NCBI RefSeq assembly: GCF_008831285.2
Contig: NC_045150.1
Span: forward strand, 10,058,001 to 10,122,000
Source of the DNA: Nymphaea colorata
Lineage: Eukaryota > Streptophyta > Magnoliopsida > Nymphaeales > Nymphaeaceae
DNA length: 64,000 nt
Reading direction: 5' to 3'
Below are positions 1-11,524 of this stretch, one piece after another. The stretch's first letter is position 1. Each line of letters opens with the position of its first letter. Below the pieces are notes generated by a model, which was not told the DNA's origin, searched no databases, and saw only the letters and a list, made by a program, of their open reading frames with translations. The position numbers were made by a program, and so were the translations under genes.

Positions 1-85
1 GCAAGGCAGTTCATATCCAAGGAATTCAAGGTTTGAATCTTGTGGCCGCTGTCACATTCTAATGTGTTATTTCTCTTGTCTGCAA
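1..85 (+). repeat. SINE-like tRNA-derived repeat, copy 1 (cut by window edge)
   Basis: The first 85 bases match two other copies near 22975-23090 and 29515-29625. A box-B-like element (GGTTTGAATCT, 30-40) sits at the position expected for an internal RNA polymerase III promoter; the A-box part lies outside the window. The common end is a short GTCACATT motif followed by variable sequence. Seen: the three-way similarity and box B. Inferred: SINE origin. Confidence 0.5.
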
Positions 86-485
86 TCCATGGCAAGAACA
101 ACATTCGAGTTGAACGATGTACAGTACGTCCACCTTGGTGGTTTTATGAAGAAGATAGTTTCTTCTAAGTAAACATGAATAAATAAATATATTAGCCGAT
201 TTGTATAACACTTTGGATCAACCCAAGCCAAGCCCCTACAATTCAAATCGGCTGATTCCAACCAACTTTTACAAGAGAAAAATAGAATGTGAGAGTATGA
301 AGAATTAAAGTACCATTAAGTTGGATTGATAGGTATCACAATAGGCAACTCCTATTTATCAAGAATGATGCAGGAACATGTGGGCTTGTCTGGGCAATTG
401 CCCACACGGGCACACAAAAATTACGAGTTTACTTACTAAAGCTCCCTAGCTATTTTTCTGATTAGCATATGGCATCTCTCGTTTA
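1..485. repeat. Segment duplicated at 29540-30060
   Basis: This stretch aligns almost end to end with 29540-30060, including the SINE-like sequence and the palindrome-like TGGGCAATTGCCCA near 393-406. Point differences and small indels separate the copies. The copy at 29.6 kb has extra sequence near 29660-29710 that is absent here. No gene is seen. Confidence 0.7.
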
Positions 486-488
486 GAC

Positions 489-1240
489 TGGAAAATAAAC
501 GAAGGTCAACATACTTTAAACATGTTTCAGGGTAATTAAAATGGTGATTAACAATGGATTGGTGTCGATAAAAAACATCGCAAAAGATGCATTTGCAACG
601 ATCAATTGCTTGACCATGGTTTTCAATTATGGAATCCAACTTTTATGGCAATTTTTAACAATACAAAATAACCATCCGAGGATAGAAATAGCTGCGTAAT
701 TTCAACACACACACACACACTCATATATATATATATATATATTCCCACTAACATTGCTTTGTTTGATGCTTCTAGTATGTTTTCTATATGGGAAGATACC
801 TAATCCAACAAATAACAAACATTATCTAAGTCTACAGATGACCTTGCTCAATTATATGTGTAAACTAGTCATGATTGATTATTTATTTTCTGACAATGAA
901 ATAAGTACATTTTATTTAGGATTTACCATCACAGAGGCTGATTCTGTTGAATTTCAATGAACCGGCAACTGTGGGACGCCTGAATGCTAGTTGGGTCTGG
1001 CTCATGGCAAACATTGGCCAAAGAGACACTGGATTTATGAGTCATTTTACCCAAATCATGAAAATGTTTAATTGATAAGATATTTTTTCTGGTCTTATTA
1101 AGAAAGAAAATGATGGCTATTAATTGCCAGACCCTTTAAGATTTTATCATCTAGCTAGCCCTAGTCCAGCTTCATCCACATTTTCTTGTCATTTTGTGCC
1201 TTCCCATCGTGCAAATCAAAATAAAGTTCTTAATTAAATG
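489..1240. repeat. Repeated module, copy 1 (core)
   Basis: Matches 5289-6285 nearly throughout, and in part 9539-9680 and 13510-14095. The hallmark is GATGCATTTGCAACGATCA near 579. About 135 bases present in the 5.9-kb copy, and partly in the 13.8-kb copy, are missing here, so the loss is probably in this copy. A CA run followed by a TA run (705-741) occupies the same place in the second and third copies. Short ORFs inside are not conserved between copies, so I call no gene. Confidence 0.75.
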
Positions 1241-2283
1241 TTAGAATTAATCATCGTTAAAAATAATTTCTATTTGAACTACAACTTGGATTTCTTTTAC
1301 CCCTTGCATCTTCAATTTCTTGCCTTCTGCACCAAATTTCCTCCTTCACCCCATGAGACTCAGTCAATTCTTCACATGGAACAACCTCCCAGATAGTAGC
1401 AGCTTTATTTCCCTGCTCAATTTTTGCCAGCACCCTAGGCAACTGATCTTGAGGCTCTTAATTCTGTTGAACAAATTTGGCCACCTGGTCCTTGTTCAAT
1501 CTCATAAGACAATACTTGAAACTCTAAGAAACTTAATTTGAAGAAAGAAAAAATATTGTAAAAGCGGTATTGTATCACTTATCGATCGGGCTAACCTATA
1601 CATGTATGGCAATATTGTAAACATATTGTAAATTTATTTTTGTAATGCATTCACAATTAAAAAATAAAAGATAGTGATCAATTCTGATAAAACCAAGAAA
1701 AAAGTTTCCTCTATAGAACAACTCATCACAATATTACACATATAATAAAAATTCACAAATCTTCATCTAAAGACATAATAATGATAAGATATGATAAACA
1801 TGATAAAATTTGAGGTCTTAAAGACTTTTACAATAAACTTTTTACTGTTTTTACATCATATTATCAAACATTTATAATATGCAACCTATCTTTTAATCTT
1901 CTTCATCTTCATTATAATATTCAAACTCATTTTGCTTCATTGTCATCACCCCCTTCAAGTGGAATGTCCTCACCAGCATATGCAGGCTACCCTTATTCAA
2001 TGTTCAAAAGGCGTAGAGTCCAAATTCCTCAGATGATCGCCGCTGCTCAGAGAATCATTGTCAAAATTCAAAAGAAATTGCAAATTCCAAATAATGGCTA
2101 CAAATGGTGCTAGAGTAACTCTCAAAAAGCATGTTCCTTTCTCCCAGCAGCCACAATTCACTTCAAGGCTTTCAAGATAGTCAAACAAATTGAAATATTC
2201 ATCTCCAAAATATTTTTATCGCATGATGAGTGACAAATACAGGCACCGTGTGGTGAAACATGAAGAGGTAATCTGTAACTCAA
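1241..2283. other. Non-coding stretch, unique to copy 1
   Basis: AT-rich sequence with no coding signal. Together with the DNA up to about 3020 it is absent from the second module copy, where the flanks are joined directly near 6268. So it is either an insertion here or a deletion there. ORFs of 60-95 codons on both strands overlap one another and show no recognisable domain. Confidence 0.5.
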
Positions 2284-2292
2284 GGTGGTCTC

Positions 2293-2469
2293 CAGTGGCA
2301 GAGTTACATTGTAGCTGGTGTGGGCAATTACCCTCACCAGCCTACAAATTTTGCCGTATTTACATATGCAACATAATTGACTTTTATTGTTTCTTTTACA
2401 TGTGAGTGACCCTTCAAGTTTAAAACTAAACAGAGTGCCCCTCAATCAGAAATTTCTAGCTCTGCCATT
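2293..2469. mobile_element. Small terminal-inverted-repeat element with 9-bp target duplication
   Basis: A 177-bp element begins CAGTGGCAGAG and ends CTCTGCCATT, so TGGCAGAG forms a terminal inverted repeat. It is flanked by the 9-bp direct repeat GGTGGTCTC (2284-2292 and 2470-2478). Internally it carries an inverted repeat around GTGTGGGCAATTACCC. It has no coding capacity. A 9-bp target duplication fits Mutator-like non-autonomous elements, but the family is my inference. Related element: 21340-21528. Confidence 0.7.
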
Positions 2470-2851
2470 GGTGGTCTCACTATATATTAGTTCCACTCGC
2501 ATGAAGAACTGGACATCACTTGTTAAACGATAGCATGACATTTTCAATTTGCGATCAAAATTGGAAATGATTGATGAGATGCAAGTATGAATGGCAAGAA
2601 ATAATTTATGGAGACCATTATTATATCTTATCAAGTTATCTAAGGATGCCTATTAATATGAAGCAAGAAATAAATGGATTTCTTGAATGAAGGCCTTCAC
2701 ACATGTTAATGGTTGCATAGATAAACCCTGAGGTCATAAACATATTTGGTTTGCTTGGCCTTTTGCATTCGTAAGTCCTCTACTGCTAAAGTTTATCTTT
2801 CATTGATGATTTTAAGGTGATAAATTACTTAAAATTTATATAAGGAAAATA

Positions 2852-2853
<2 letters not shown>

Positions 2854-2889
<36 letters not shown>
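2854..2889. repeat. (AT)n microsatellite
   Basis: An uninterrupted run of alternating A and T. Confidence 0.9.
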
Positions 2890-2892
<3 letters not shown>

Positions 2893-3022
2893 ATTATGTT
2901 ACATATAAAATAGGTTCTTAAAGATTGACATGTCCCCCTTCGAATCCAGCCGTATAACTGAATCAAAAATATTTTACTTGCATAATAAGTTCTAGAGTCT
3001 TTGGGGTATTTTTGTAAACCAA

Positions 3023-4425
3023 CTTAAATTATTTCTTTCCTTTTCTTTATGTAGTCCAAACAAACATAGTTTGAACAATTCTTTTTCTTTCCATTCAAAC
3101 AAGCTTTTATAACAATTTGTTTCATTCTATTTTCTTTCTTCTCCTTTTCTTCCCAAATCCTTTCTTTCCCTTTCCATTCTTTTCCTTTTCTTTCCTTTAT
3201 GTAGTCCTCTACTGGTGTACACTTATAGCTCCTTGTATCTTGAGAATCAGAACAATCACAGTGTTGTTAAACTTCTTCACCATTCATCTTATTCCCAAGA
3301 AAACTTCAACCATCTTGATTTTGTAATGACTGGTTACTCCTCGGTACTGTTGAAAAAGGGACCTGAAGGATCCACTATGTCCTGAAGCACTCTTTGCTTT
3401 CAAACTAAAGTTGCATACTTCTCTTCTTTTGCTAAAACAGATCTTAGGATTTGTTGGACTCATCTCTCTCTTCCACTCGCCACCACAGACTTCTACTTAA
3501 AATAAGAACAAAACATGTAATTCCCATCTCTCACACACTCTCTCTCTCTCGCTCTCTTCATGCAAGAGAAATCAAAGGGCATGGAGCTGTTACTTTCTTT
3601 CTTTCTTCCACCACACTTTCACTTTCAGTGGTAGACAAGTAAAAAAAGAGAGGAATGACCCTGTTGAATAGAAACCATTAATTTACATGATATGACATCG
3701 TTGATATTAAAGTTCCTGTCTTGGTGGGAAAGACGCAGACTTAGAGGTGGAATAGAAAGGCTCGAATCAAAATACTTATGTGAAGTTGGTAGATTGTGCT
3801 TCCCATGGCAATATGGTGGCTATCAAAGACAGGAATTATGAATACCATGGCAACATGAAAAATCCAAATCTGTTACATCAGAAGCAATTGACTGTCTAAT
3901 TTCTATGATTCAACTTATGCTAAATATGAATCTTCAATAGAAGAACAAGTTTCCGCAACTTTTTGTCCTTTTTTATGAAGGAAGTCTCTCACGTATATCA
4001 CCGACTTCAACACAAAGCAGCATCACCAGAAAAGCATATAGAAAACACATATGCTAATGAAACCACATCTGAAAGACACCTTGATCGACCAGCTTCCCTT
4101 CCCTATTTTAAAGCTATTCACAGTACCTACACCACGGTCGTCATGAATGTTCATGGTTGCCGATCGTCACTAGTTAATGCCGGAAGGAATTCCATCTTTC
4201 TGTTTGCTCTCTCTCCTCCCCCTCTCTCTCTCCCCCTCTCTCTAGACGTGCATAAGAACTCAAAATGCGTGGAGCTGTCACTTTATTTCTTTCTTCGACC
4301 ACACTTCACTTTTAGTGGTCGAGAAGTCAAAAAAGAGGGGAACAACCCTGTTGAATAGAAACAAATAATTTACATTGATAAGACTTTTCTCAATATTTTT
4401 TGTTATAAAAGAGACAGCACTGTCA

Positions 4426-4471
<46 letters not shown>

Positions 4472-4475
4472 GTGA
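3023..4475. repeat. Repeated module, copy 1 (distal half)
   Basis: Aligns with 6285-7840. It contains a pyrimidine-rich CTTT/CTCC stretch (3040-3200), CT runs and an (AT)n tract at 4435-4469. The 131-codon ORF at 3963-4358 is interrupted in the second copy by an in-frame stop and frame changes and shows no domain, so I do not call it a gene. The second copy has an extra ~120 bases at 6455-6600. Confidence 0.7.
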
Positions 4476-5288
4476 AGCATAGACTCTCCATCCAACATGC
4501 ACCAAACTCTACAAGTTAGTGATGTACTCCTTATTTTGGTAATTGATTATAACCTTGCTTAGCTTATCTTGCAATCAAGTTGAGGAGTTACCATGTTCTA
4601 AGTTTAAAATATATAGTTTTCCAGTACCTAACAAAAATTCTTGTATAATAATGTAATTGCTCTGCATGAACTTGCAGCAGCCACTGCTTGTGAAATCAAA
4701 TAGGTTTTTTGCGTTCGAAAACTGTCGAGGGAGCCCCTCATTCTATTCATGAGAGATCAAATAGGTAATTAAATATACAAATCACAGAAATTAATCCACT
4801 TTCTATGTCACAATTTATAGACACCAAGATTGGAACATTTTGCCAGGGGACTTACAGTGGCTGGTGACATTAGCTAGTGATGTAACAAGTGGCGTTTGAA
4901 TATTATTGTGTTGAAGAATTCCAATCACCATTTGATCAATAAGAGAGACATCTTAACGTATTCCTTAGGTAACCACAATAAGCGGTGAACATGCTGTAAG
5001 AAGGGAAGTCTAGAAGAGAAGTGTGGGTTGCTGTGCACCATTGCCCCACATCAGTATTGTTGCGATGATGCTGGAGCTAGTTGCTGTCACATCATAGTCC
5101 CCACATCAAACCCAGGTCGGTCACTCACCCACTAAAGAAGGGGTTGAGATCACAAGTTGGCGGGCTAGTGTGAAATTATTCATGTCATGAGGAATCAATT
5201 TTTTAAAAGATCATAGTTATTTTGCTTTGCTGGGCCATCCTACATCCTTTGATGGGATATTCATATGATCCATATATTTTACAATGTT
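4476..5288. other. Non-coding interval between module copies
   Basis: No ORF of note, RNA gene or recognisable element. AT-rich with scattered short direct repeats. Confidence 0.4.
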
Positions 5289-6285
5289 GACTGGAAAATA
5301 AACGAATGTCATCATACTTTAAACATGTTTAAGGGTAATTAAAATGGGTGATTAACAATCGATTGGAGCGATCATTTCTGAATATTCAAGTGATTCAAAG
5401 ATGAACCTCCACGGCTGGATGGTTATTTGTTTTCTTGTTGTCGATAAAAAACATCGCAAAAGATGCATTTGCAACGATCAATTGCTTGACCATGGTTTTC
5501 AATTATGGAATCCAACTTTTATGGCAGTTTTGAACAATACAAAATAACCATCCGAGCACAGAAATAGCTGCCTAATTTCAACACACACACACACACAGTC
5601 ATATATATAAATAAATATATATATATATATTCCCACTAGCATTGATTTGTTTGATGCTTCTAGTATGTTTTCTATCTGAGAAGATGCCTAACCCAACAAA
5701 TAACAAACATTATCTAAGTCTACAGATGACCTTGCTCAATTATATGTCTAAACTAGTCATGATTCATTATTTATTTCTGACAATGAAATAAGTACATTTT
5801 ATTTCAGGTTTACCATCACAGAGGCTGATTATGTTGAATTTCAATGAACCTGCAACTGTGGTACACCTGATACAGAATTGGCTCTAGGGATGAAATACCC
5901 CTCTTGTTGAGCGGTAGGATGAAATACCCATCTTGCTCACCCACCACAAGGGAAGATCTCTATACAGTGTATTTATTTTTTAAATTGGTACAGTCTTAAC
6001 ACAAAAAATATGGTCAATTGAATGCTAGTTGGGTCTGGCTCATGGCAAACATTGACCAAAGAAACACTGGATTTATGAGTCATTTGACCCAAATAATGAA
6101 AATGTTTAATTGATAACATATTTTTTCTGGTCTTATTAAGAAAGAAAATGATGGCTATTAATTACCAGACTCTTCAAGATTTTATCATCTAGCTAGCCCT
6201 AGTCCAGCTTCATCCACATTTTCTTGTCATTTTGTGCCTTCCAAGTGTGCAAATCAAAATAAAGTTCTTTCTTTCTATTCAAACA
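5289..6285. repeat. Repeated module, copy 2 (core)
   Basis: Second copy of 489-1240 with two length differences: about 68 extra bases near 5370-5438 and about 135 near 5885-6020. The second block is also partly present in the fourth copy (13790-13865), which suggests it is ancestral. CA and TA runs lie at 5581-5630. Confidence 0.75.
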
Positions 6286-7840
6286 ACTTAAATTATTTCT
6301 TTCTTTTCCTTTATGTAGTTTAAACAAACGTAGTTTGAACAATTCTTTTTCTTTCTATTCAAACAAGCTTTTATAACAATTTGTTTCATTCTATTTTCTT
6401 TCCTCTCCTTTTCTTCCCAAATCCTTTCTTTCCCTTTCCATTCTTTTCCTTTTATACTAATTTCTCTCCATCCAAACAGGTGCTATAATAGGTCAATGAA
6501 AAATTTATTTCACAATTGGGATTGTGTTGCCTAAAGCCTCTCTAAGAGCCAGCACGTTTGAAATGACCTTATACAAGAAGTTACTTGGGGAAATAGGTTG
6601 CCGCTGGTGTACACTTGTAGCTCCTTCTATCTTGAGATTCAGACAATCAGAGCGTTGTTAAACTTCTTCACCATTCATTTTATTCCCAAGAAAACTTCAA
6701 CCATCTTGATTATGTAATGACTGGTTACTCCTCAGTACTGTTGAAAAAGGGACCTGATGGATCCACTACGTCCTGAAGCGCTCTCCGCTTTCAAACTAAA
6801 GTTGCATACTTCAGTTCTTTTGCTAAAACAGATCTTAGGATTTGTCGGGCTCATCTCTCTTTTCCACTCGCCAGCACAGACTACTATTTAAAATAAGAAC
6901 AAAACATGTAATTCCCGTCTCTCGCTCTCTCTCTCTCTCTCTCTTGCTCTCTTCATGCAAGAGAAGTCAAAGGGCATGGAGCTGTTACTATGTTTCTTTC
7001 TTCCACCACACTTTCACTTTCAGTGGTAGACAAGTAAAAAAAGAGAGGAATGTACCCGTTGAATAGAAACCATTTATTTACATCATAAGACATTGTTGAT
7101 AGTAAAGTTCCTGTCTTGGTTGGAAAGATGCAGACTTAGAGGTGGAATAGAAAGGCTCGAATCAAAATACTTATGTGAAGTTGGTAGATTGTGCTTCCCA
7201 TGGCTATATGGTGGGTATCAAAGACAGGAATTATGAATACCATGGCAACAAGAAAAATGCAAACCTGTTACATCAGAAGCAATTGACAGTCTAATTTATA
7301 TGATTCTACATGTGCTAATTATGGCTCTTCAAGCAGAAGAACAAGTTTCTGCAACTTTTCATCCTTTTTTATGAAGGAAGTCTCTCACGTATATCACCGA
7401 CTTCAACACAAAGCAGCATCACCACAAAAGCATATAGAAAACACATTTCCTAATTGAACCACATCTGAAAGACACCCTGCCATGATCGACCAGCTTCCCT
7501 TCCCTATTTTAAAGCTATTCACAGTACCTACACCACAGTCCCCATGAATCTTCATGGTTGTCGATCGTCACTAGCTAATGCCGGAAGGAATTCCATCTTT
7601 CTGTTTGCTCCCTCTCTCCCTCTCTCTAGACATTCATAAGAACTCAAAACACGTGGAGCTGTCACTTTAGTTCTTTCTTCCACCACACTTCACTTTTACT
7701 GGTGGAGAAGTCAAAAAAGAGGGGAACCACCCTGTTGAATAGAAACAAATAATTTACATTGGTAAGACTTTCTCAATATTTTTTGTTATAAAAGAGATAG
7801 CACTGTCATTGAAAATTATATATATATATATATATATTAT
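6286..7840. repeat. Repeated module, copy 2 (distal half)
   Basis: Second copy of 3023-4475, including the pyrimidine-rich stretch (6290-6460), the CT run (6924-6954) and the TA tract (7818-7838). Frames seen in copy 1 are not preserved, which argues against a conserved protein. Confidence 0.7.
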
Positions 7841-7983
7841 GCGTGTGTGTATATAACTAATAATAGATAATGAAAATACATATCACTTTTTTCTCTTTAT
7901 TTTTCTTCTAACTATCTATCAAGTTAGATCGGACAACCCTGATTAGAAGGCTTAATAACTCTAAAAAGTCTGTTCACCATTCA

Positions 7984-8017
<34 letters not shown>

Positions 8018-8690
8018 GTATATATATATATGTATATGTATATATATATATACACACACATACACACCCTACTTGGATCATAAACAAAACCAACAGACCT
8101 CTTACATTATATATATACACACACACACACACTACCTCGATCACAAACAAAAACCAACAGACCTCTTATATTTGTGTTAAAAAGTGTTCTGAACAAAATA
8201 TGAATTTCCTAATGTCTTCATCATAAACACTAATTTAATCTAAACAATGTTTAAGTTCAAATTACTTTTATAAAAAAAGTATTTTTTCTACTTCTAAAAT
8301 TTTGATGTTATAAGTGCCATTCCTTTTCTAATTATTATGGTATATTAACAAAATAAAAAATAACTAACTTAATGTATGTTTATCACCAAATATATTTTAA
8401 AATAGTGCTAAATTATAAAGAAAATGAATTTTAATAGGCCCGGCTTCTGTCCCTTACCTAAGTGGTATTTATTTATATATATATATATATGCACATGCAC
8501 ACACATGAGAGAGAGAGAGAGGAGAGAGTTTGTATTAAATGAAACTAAAAACGTCCAAAGAGTAATGATGCCACAGTACAACTTAAAAAAAAGGACGAAA
8601 CAAAAGAAAATAGAAGCAGCAGAGAAGAAGAGAGGAACCAATCTGACAGCTAGAAATCCTTCAGGATAGCTAAAAGCTCCATTCTTAGGG
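7841..8690. repeat. Microsatellite-rich non-coding stretch
   Basis: Contains long TA runs with TATG variants (7983-8052), CA runs (8053-8070 and 8113-8132), a further TA run (8473-8490) and a GA run (8508-8528). The 8-kb CA/TA blocks are partly repeats of each other (ACCAACAGACCTCTTA follows both). No gene is seen; ORFs here are low-complexity artefacts. Confidence 0.7.
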
Positions 8691-8845
8691 TTTGCAATAA
8701 GTGGTGGAAAATGAAACGAGCTTTAGGATAGAAGACTTAATTGGGAATGATCCAAATCTTCCACCAGAAAATACAAAACCATGTATGCCAACTTCAAATA
8801 CAGATGGCACATGGATCAACAACTTCAGTTTAAAGGAATTAGACA

Positions 8846-9225
8846 TTTTCCTCTTGTTGACAAATCTAGCACAGCTCTATGTTACAGAAATTTCCTAATA
8901 GCCATCGGTTAGCAAACTAACCAAAATATCTTGATTGCCAAGTTATTTTCTCCAGAAACCCCAAAGGAGGATTTGGTGATGGATACGAAAGAGATACATG
9001 GGCTCTACTACATCAACTAAATCGAAGACAAACAAGGCCACCACCAACAACAATCAAATTCTCTCGGGCCAACTAAATTGAAGACAAGCAAGCCAGGAGA
9101 AAGACAAAGAATGTATTGTTGTTTCTTTGCTGTTCTTAATTTGTACTTTGGTGTCTTCTTGTCATCTATTTTACATTTTTTTTTTCATTTTACATGTGAA
9201 AATTGGATTGAATCAACCTATTTCA
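8846..9225 (+). repeat. Segment shared with 11846-12800 (copia-derived remnant)
   Basis: The stretch beginning TTGTTGACAAATCTAGCACAG reappears at 11842. The shared part continues through a GGTGATGGxTAxGAxAGAGAT motif (about 8977 and 11943) and resumes at TTCTTTGCTGTTC (9123). The copy at 12 kb contains a copia integrase fragment that is missing here, so this is probably the same remnant after internal deletion. Confidence 0.55.
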
Positions 9226-9260
9226 AGATTTTATCATCCAGATAGCACTAGCTTTGATAG

Positions 9261-9515
9261 TCATACATGAAAAGACCTCAATACTTGGTCCGTTTCTTGT
9301 GAAGTTACATCTTGTTTTGCATGTCTCCATTTATTTTGTAGCTCTAAAACAATTAATGACGTCGACTTTTCTCTATATGCCACAGCTTTCTTAAACTCCA
9401 AATCTGTCAACCCTAAAAGGTCGCTGCTCTTCCCTATCAAGCTGTAGCTGGATGTCCCCAGCACAGGTTTTCCATGAGTTCTCAAATACAACAACCTAGC
9501 AACGTCTTCTAGGTG
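9261..9515 (-). CDS. Coding-like open frame of unknown identity (fragment)
   Basis: The minus strand stays open for about 85 codons upstream of a stop at 9261. The composition is protein-like and not low complexity: mixed charged and hydrophobic residues, including HGKPVLGTSSYSL and DLLGLTDLEFKKAVAYREK. It could be an exon or 3' fragment of a captured gene, since an AG precedes GTGACAATC near its 5' edge. It lies just before the third module core. I do not recognise the family. No partner exon was found on either side. A chance open frame is possible. Confidence 0.3.
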   Translation of the reverse strand, partial: HLEDVARLLYLRTHGKPVLGTSSYSLIGKSSDLLGLTDLEFKKAVAYREKSTSLIVLELQNKWRHAKQDVTSQETDQVLRSFHV

Positions 9516-9529
9516 ATTGTCACCTTGAA

Positions 9530-9664
9530 TCCATCAAAAGATGCATTTGCAACGATCAGTTGCTTGACCATGGTTTTAAATAATGAATACAACTTTTACA
9601 GCAGTTTTTAATGATACAAAATAACCATTCGAGCACAAAAATAGCTGTCTGATTTCAATATACA

Positions 9665-9703
<39 letters not shown>

Positions 9704-9720
9704 TGCACACCTTAATTAGG
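9530..9720. repeat. Repeated module, copy 3 (short remnant) with (TA)n
   Basis: Matches the module core for about 150 bases (from GATGCATTTGCAACGATCAG at 9540) and then runs into a TA tract at 9667-9702, where copies 1 and 2 also have TA tracts. Confidence 0.65.
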
Positions 9721-9864
9721 TCGTCATGCCACACACCTTAATTAGGTCAATGATGCAACACTCAGATTTTTTGAGGTGTTCTTCTAGGGATGCACAGAGA
9801 CCTCCTGCAGGTGTGCACCTCTAACAACACTGGTTTAGGCTACTTGTCAAAGAAAGGAAAATCT

Positions 9865-10185
9865 GACAGAAGAATATTCCATGCATGACTCTTTCACAGT
9901 CCACATCTTCCGTTAGTCTTTCCACCTTAAGAGCTGTTTCAGAATAAAAAAAAGAAATCAGGCCAAATCAGAGAGAGCGAGAGAGAGAGAGAAATAGGGT
10001 GATGACAGTTGCTCATGATGAGTGCAATGAGTGGAGAGCGTTCAGCTGAGTTCGGGTGGACATGGGCCAACACGAACAGATTTGTGTCAATAAAACAGTC
10101 ATAGCAAAAAAGAGAGTGTCCCGTCCAAGATGGTACTCTATATAGAGAAGATATATCTTGTAAGAAAAAGATGACTAAGAAGATT
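9865..10185. repeat. Segment duplicated at 30685-31140
   Basis: Shares GAATATTCCATGCATG, a CACATCTTCCGTTA block, a GA microsatellite (9974-9991) and GCGTTCAGCTGAGTTCGGGT with 30685-31140. The two then diverge at a TA run near 10190-10215, where the copia fragment to the right begins. Confidence 0.65.
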
Positions 10186-10270
10186 GATTATATATATACA
10201 TATATATATATATATTCTGTAGAGGAGTGGCTTCAACCTGAGTCATCTGGGATGAAGAAAGCATTCCAAG

Positions 10271-10771
10271 TCATCGCTCTTGAGTAATTAACGTATCATA
10301 TAATTCAGACCATGAAGGCAGATCTTTGAATACAGTAACCGTGGTAATAAAAGATTCATATTCAGAATTCAGTCCATTCAAGGTATAGAGAACAAGGTCT
10401 GTATCTGAGACAAAGTGCTGCACTCTGTTAAGAGAATCATGTAAGAAACTAATATGTTGAAGGTATTCAGTCATAGACATTCCTCCCTTTTTTATGTTTT
10501 GTAATTCTCTTTTCAGCTGAACAATACAAAGATTATTTTGTGAGGCATACTGTTTTTCAAGGATGCGCCAAGCATCTATAGCCGTGCCAACATGAACCAG
10601 TTGTGACATGACTGGTTGAGTCACAGTGACTTTGATCCAACTTAGTGCAAGTTGGTCTTCACGATACCATAAATCATAAGCAGTATTTTCTTGTGTGTGT
10701 GGTTCATCAAGAAATTCAGGTGGAGCAGAAAATTTTCCATTAACATACTTGATCAAATTTTGACTTTTCAT
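10271..10771 (-). pseudogene. gag: Copia gag polyprotein, N-terminal part
   Basis: A 166-residue open frame resembles plant copia Gag (UBN2/retrotran_gag families): an N-terminal region with LSWIKVTV, a central AWRILEKQYASQN and MSMTEYLQHISFLHD, and a C-terminal NGLNSEYESFITTV. In the family this protein packages element RNA into cytoplasmic particles. The frame stops at 10271, but Gag-like sequence can be followed to about 10216. No zinc knuckle remains. It is a broken gag in a truncated element; no product is expected to support transposition. Confidence 0.85.
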
Positions 10772-10959
10772 AACACTTTCAATTTGAGAACGCTAGAGAA
10801 GATAATTTGATCGATCAAGATTGACTGAAATTTCTCCCTCATTCAATCAACAGTCGACGAGCACAGTCAATACGATTTGAGTCTGATAAACAAAAAAGGT
10901 GACTGAGGAGGCGGATCGGGCAACTGAAGGGGCAGATAGGCCTCAGTGGCACTCCCTTG

Positions 10960-11340
10960 TTAGCATGCTCCTCGGTGAACATGTGAACACAAAAGGAAAC
11001 AGTGCACCCCTTGGTGAATGCTGTAAACAGCGTGACCTTCCCTTGTTGAGAGACAGAAAAAGAAGTCAACAGCATGCTCCTCGGTGAAGGCTGGAAAGAG
11101 CATGGCCTTCCTTAGACAAAAAAGGAGGCATGCGCCTCGGTGAAGGCAGGAAACAACACACTCCAAAAGGAAGGCATGTGCCTCGAAGAAGGCAGGAAAC
11201 AATACACTCTGTGCCACACCCTTGTTCAAACACTAAAAGGAGAAGCACCCTCCTTGGTGAAGGCCTTGGTGGCTTTCACTTGCTCACCACAAAAAAAAAG
11301 AGCATGAAACCGCACGCTCCTCTGTGGTTTCCCTTGTTAC
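10960..11340. repeat. Degenerate tandem repeat in copia leader
   Basis: The motif CCTCGGTGAA or a close variant recurs near 10970, 11010, 11079, 11135, 11181 and 11252, each followed by a purine-rich GCxGGAAA-type tail. Spacing is about 40-70 bases. The array sits between the primer site and gag. The ORFs read across it on both strands are by-products of the repetition. Confidence 0.65.
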
Positions 11341-11508
11341 GCAAAAACTGTGGATGTAGGAAGAGGAACAGGAGACGCAACAGGGGACACAACAGAGAGA
11401 GGCTGGAAAATGATGGTGCCAGCATCAAACAATGATCGTGCACCAGACAGGTGAAGCGTGGCTCTAGAAAGATGCAAAATATGGAAGACCACGGTGAAAG
11501 CAGTTGCA

Positions 11509-11520
11509 GGCTTTGATACC
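11509..11520 (-). other. Primer-binding site (tRNA-iMet type)
   Basis: The minus strand reads TGGTATCAAAGC, complementary in type to the 3' end of initiator tRNA-Met and standard for plant copia elements. It lies 4 bases inside the LTR that begins at 11525. Confidence 0.8.
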
Positions 11521-11524
11521 AAGT

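Noticed and set aside
1-110. A functional tRNA gene at the SINE-like copies
   Set aside because: Box A and box B are only approximate, and I could not fold a cloverleaf with acceptor-stem pairing.
3963-4358. 131-codon plus-strand ORF in module copy 1
   Set aside because: The paralogous stretch at about 7370-7740 has stops and frame changes, the C-terminal part is a translated CT-rich run, and no domain is visible.
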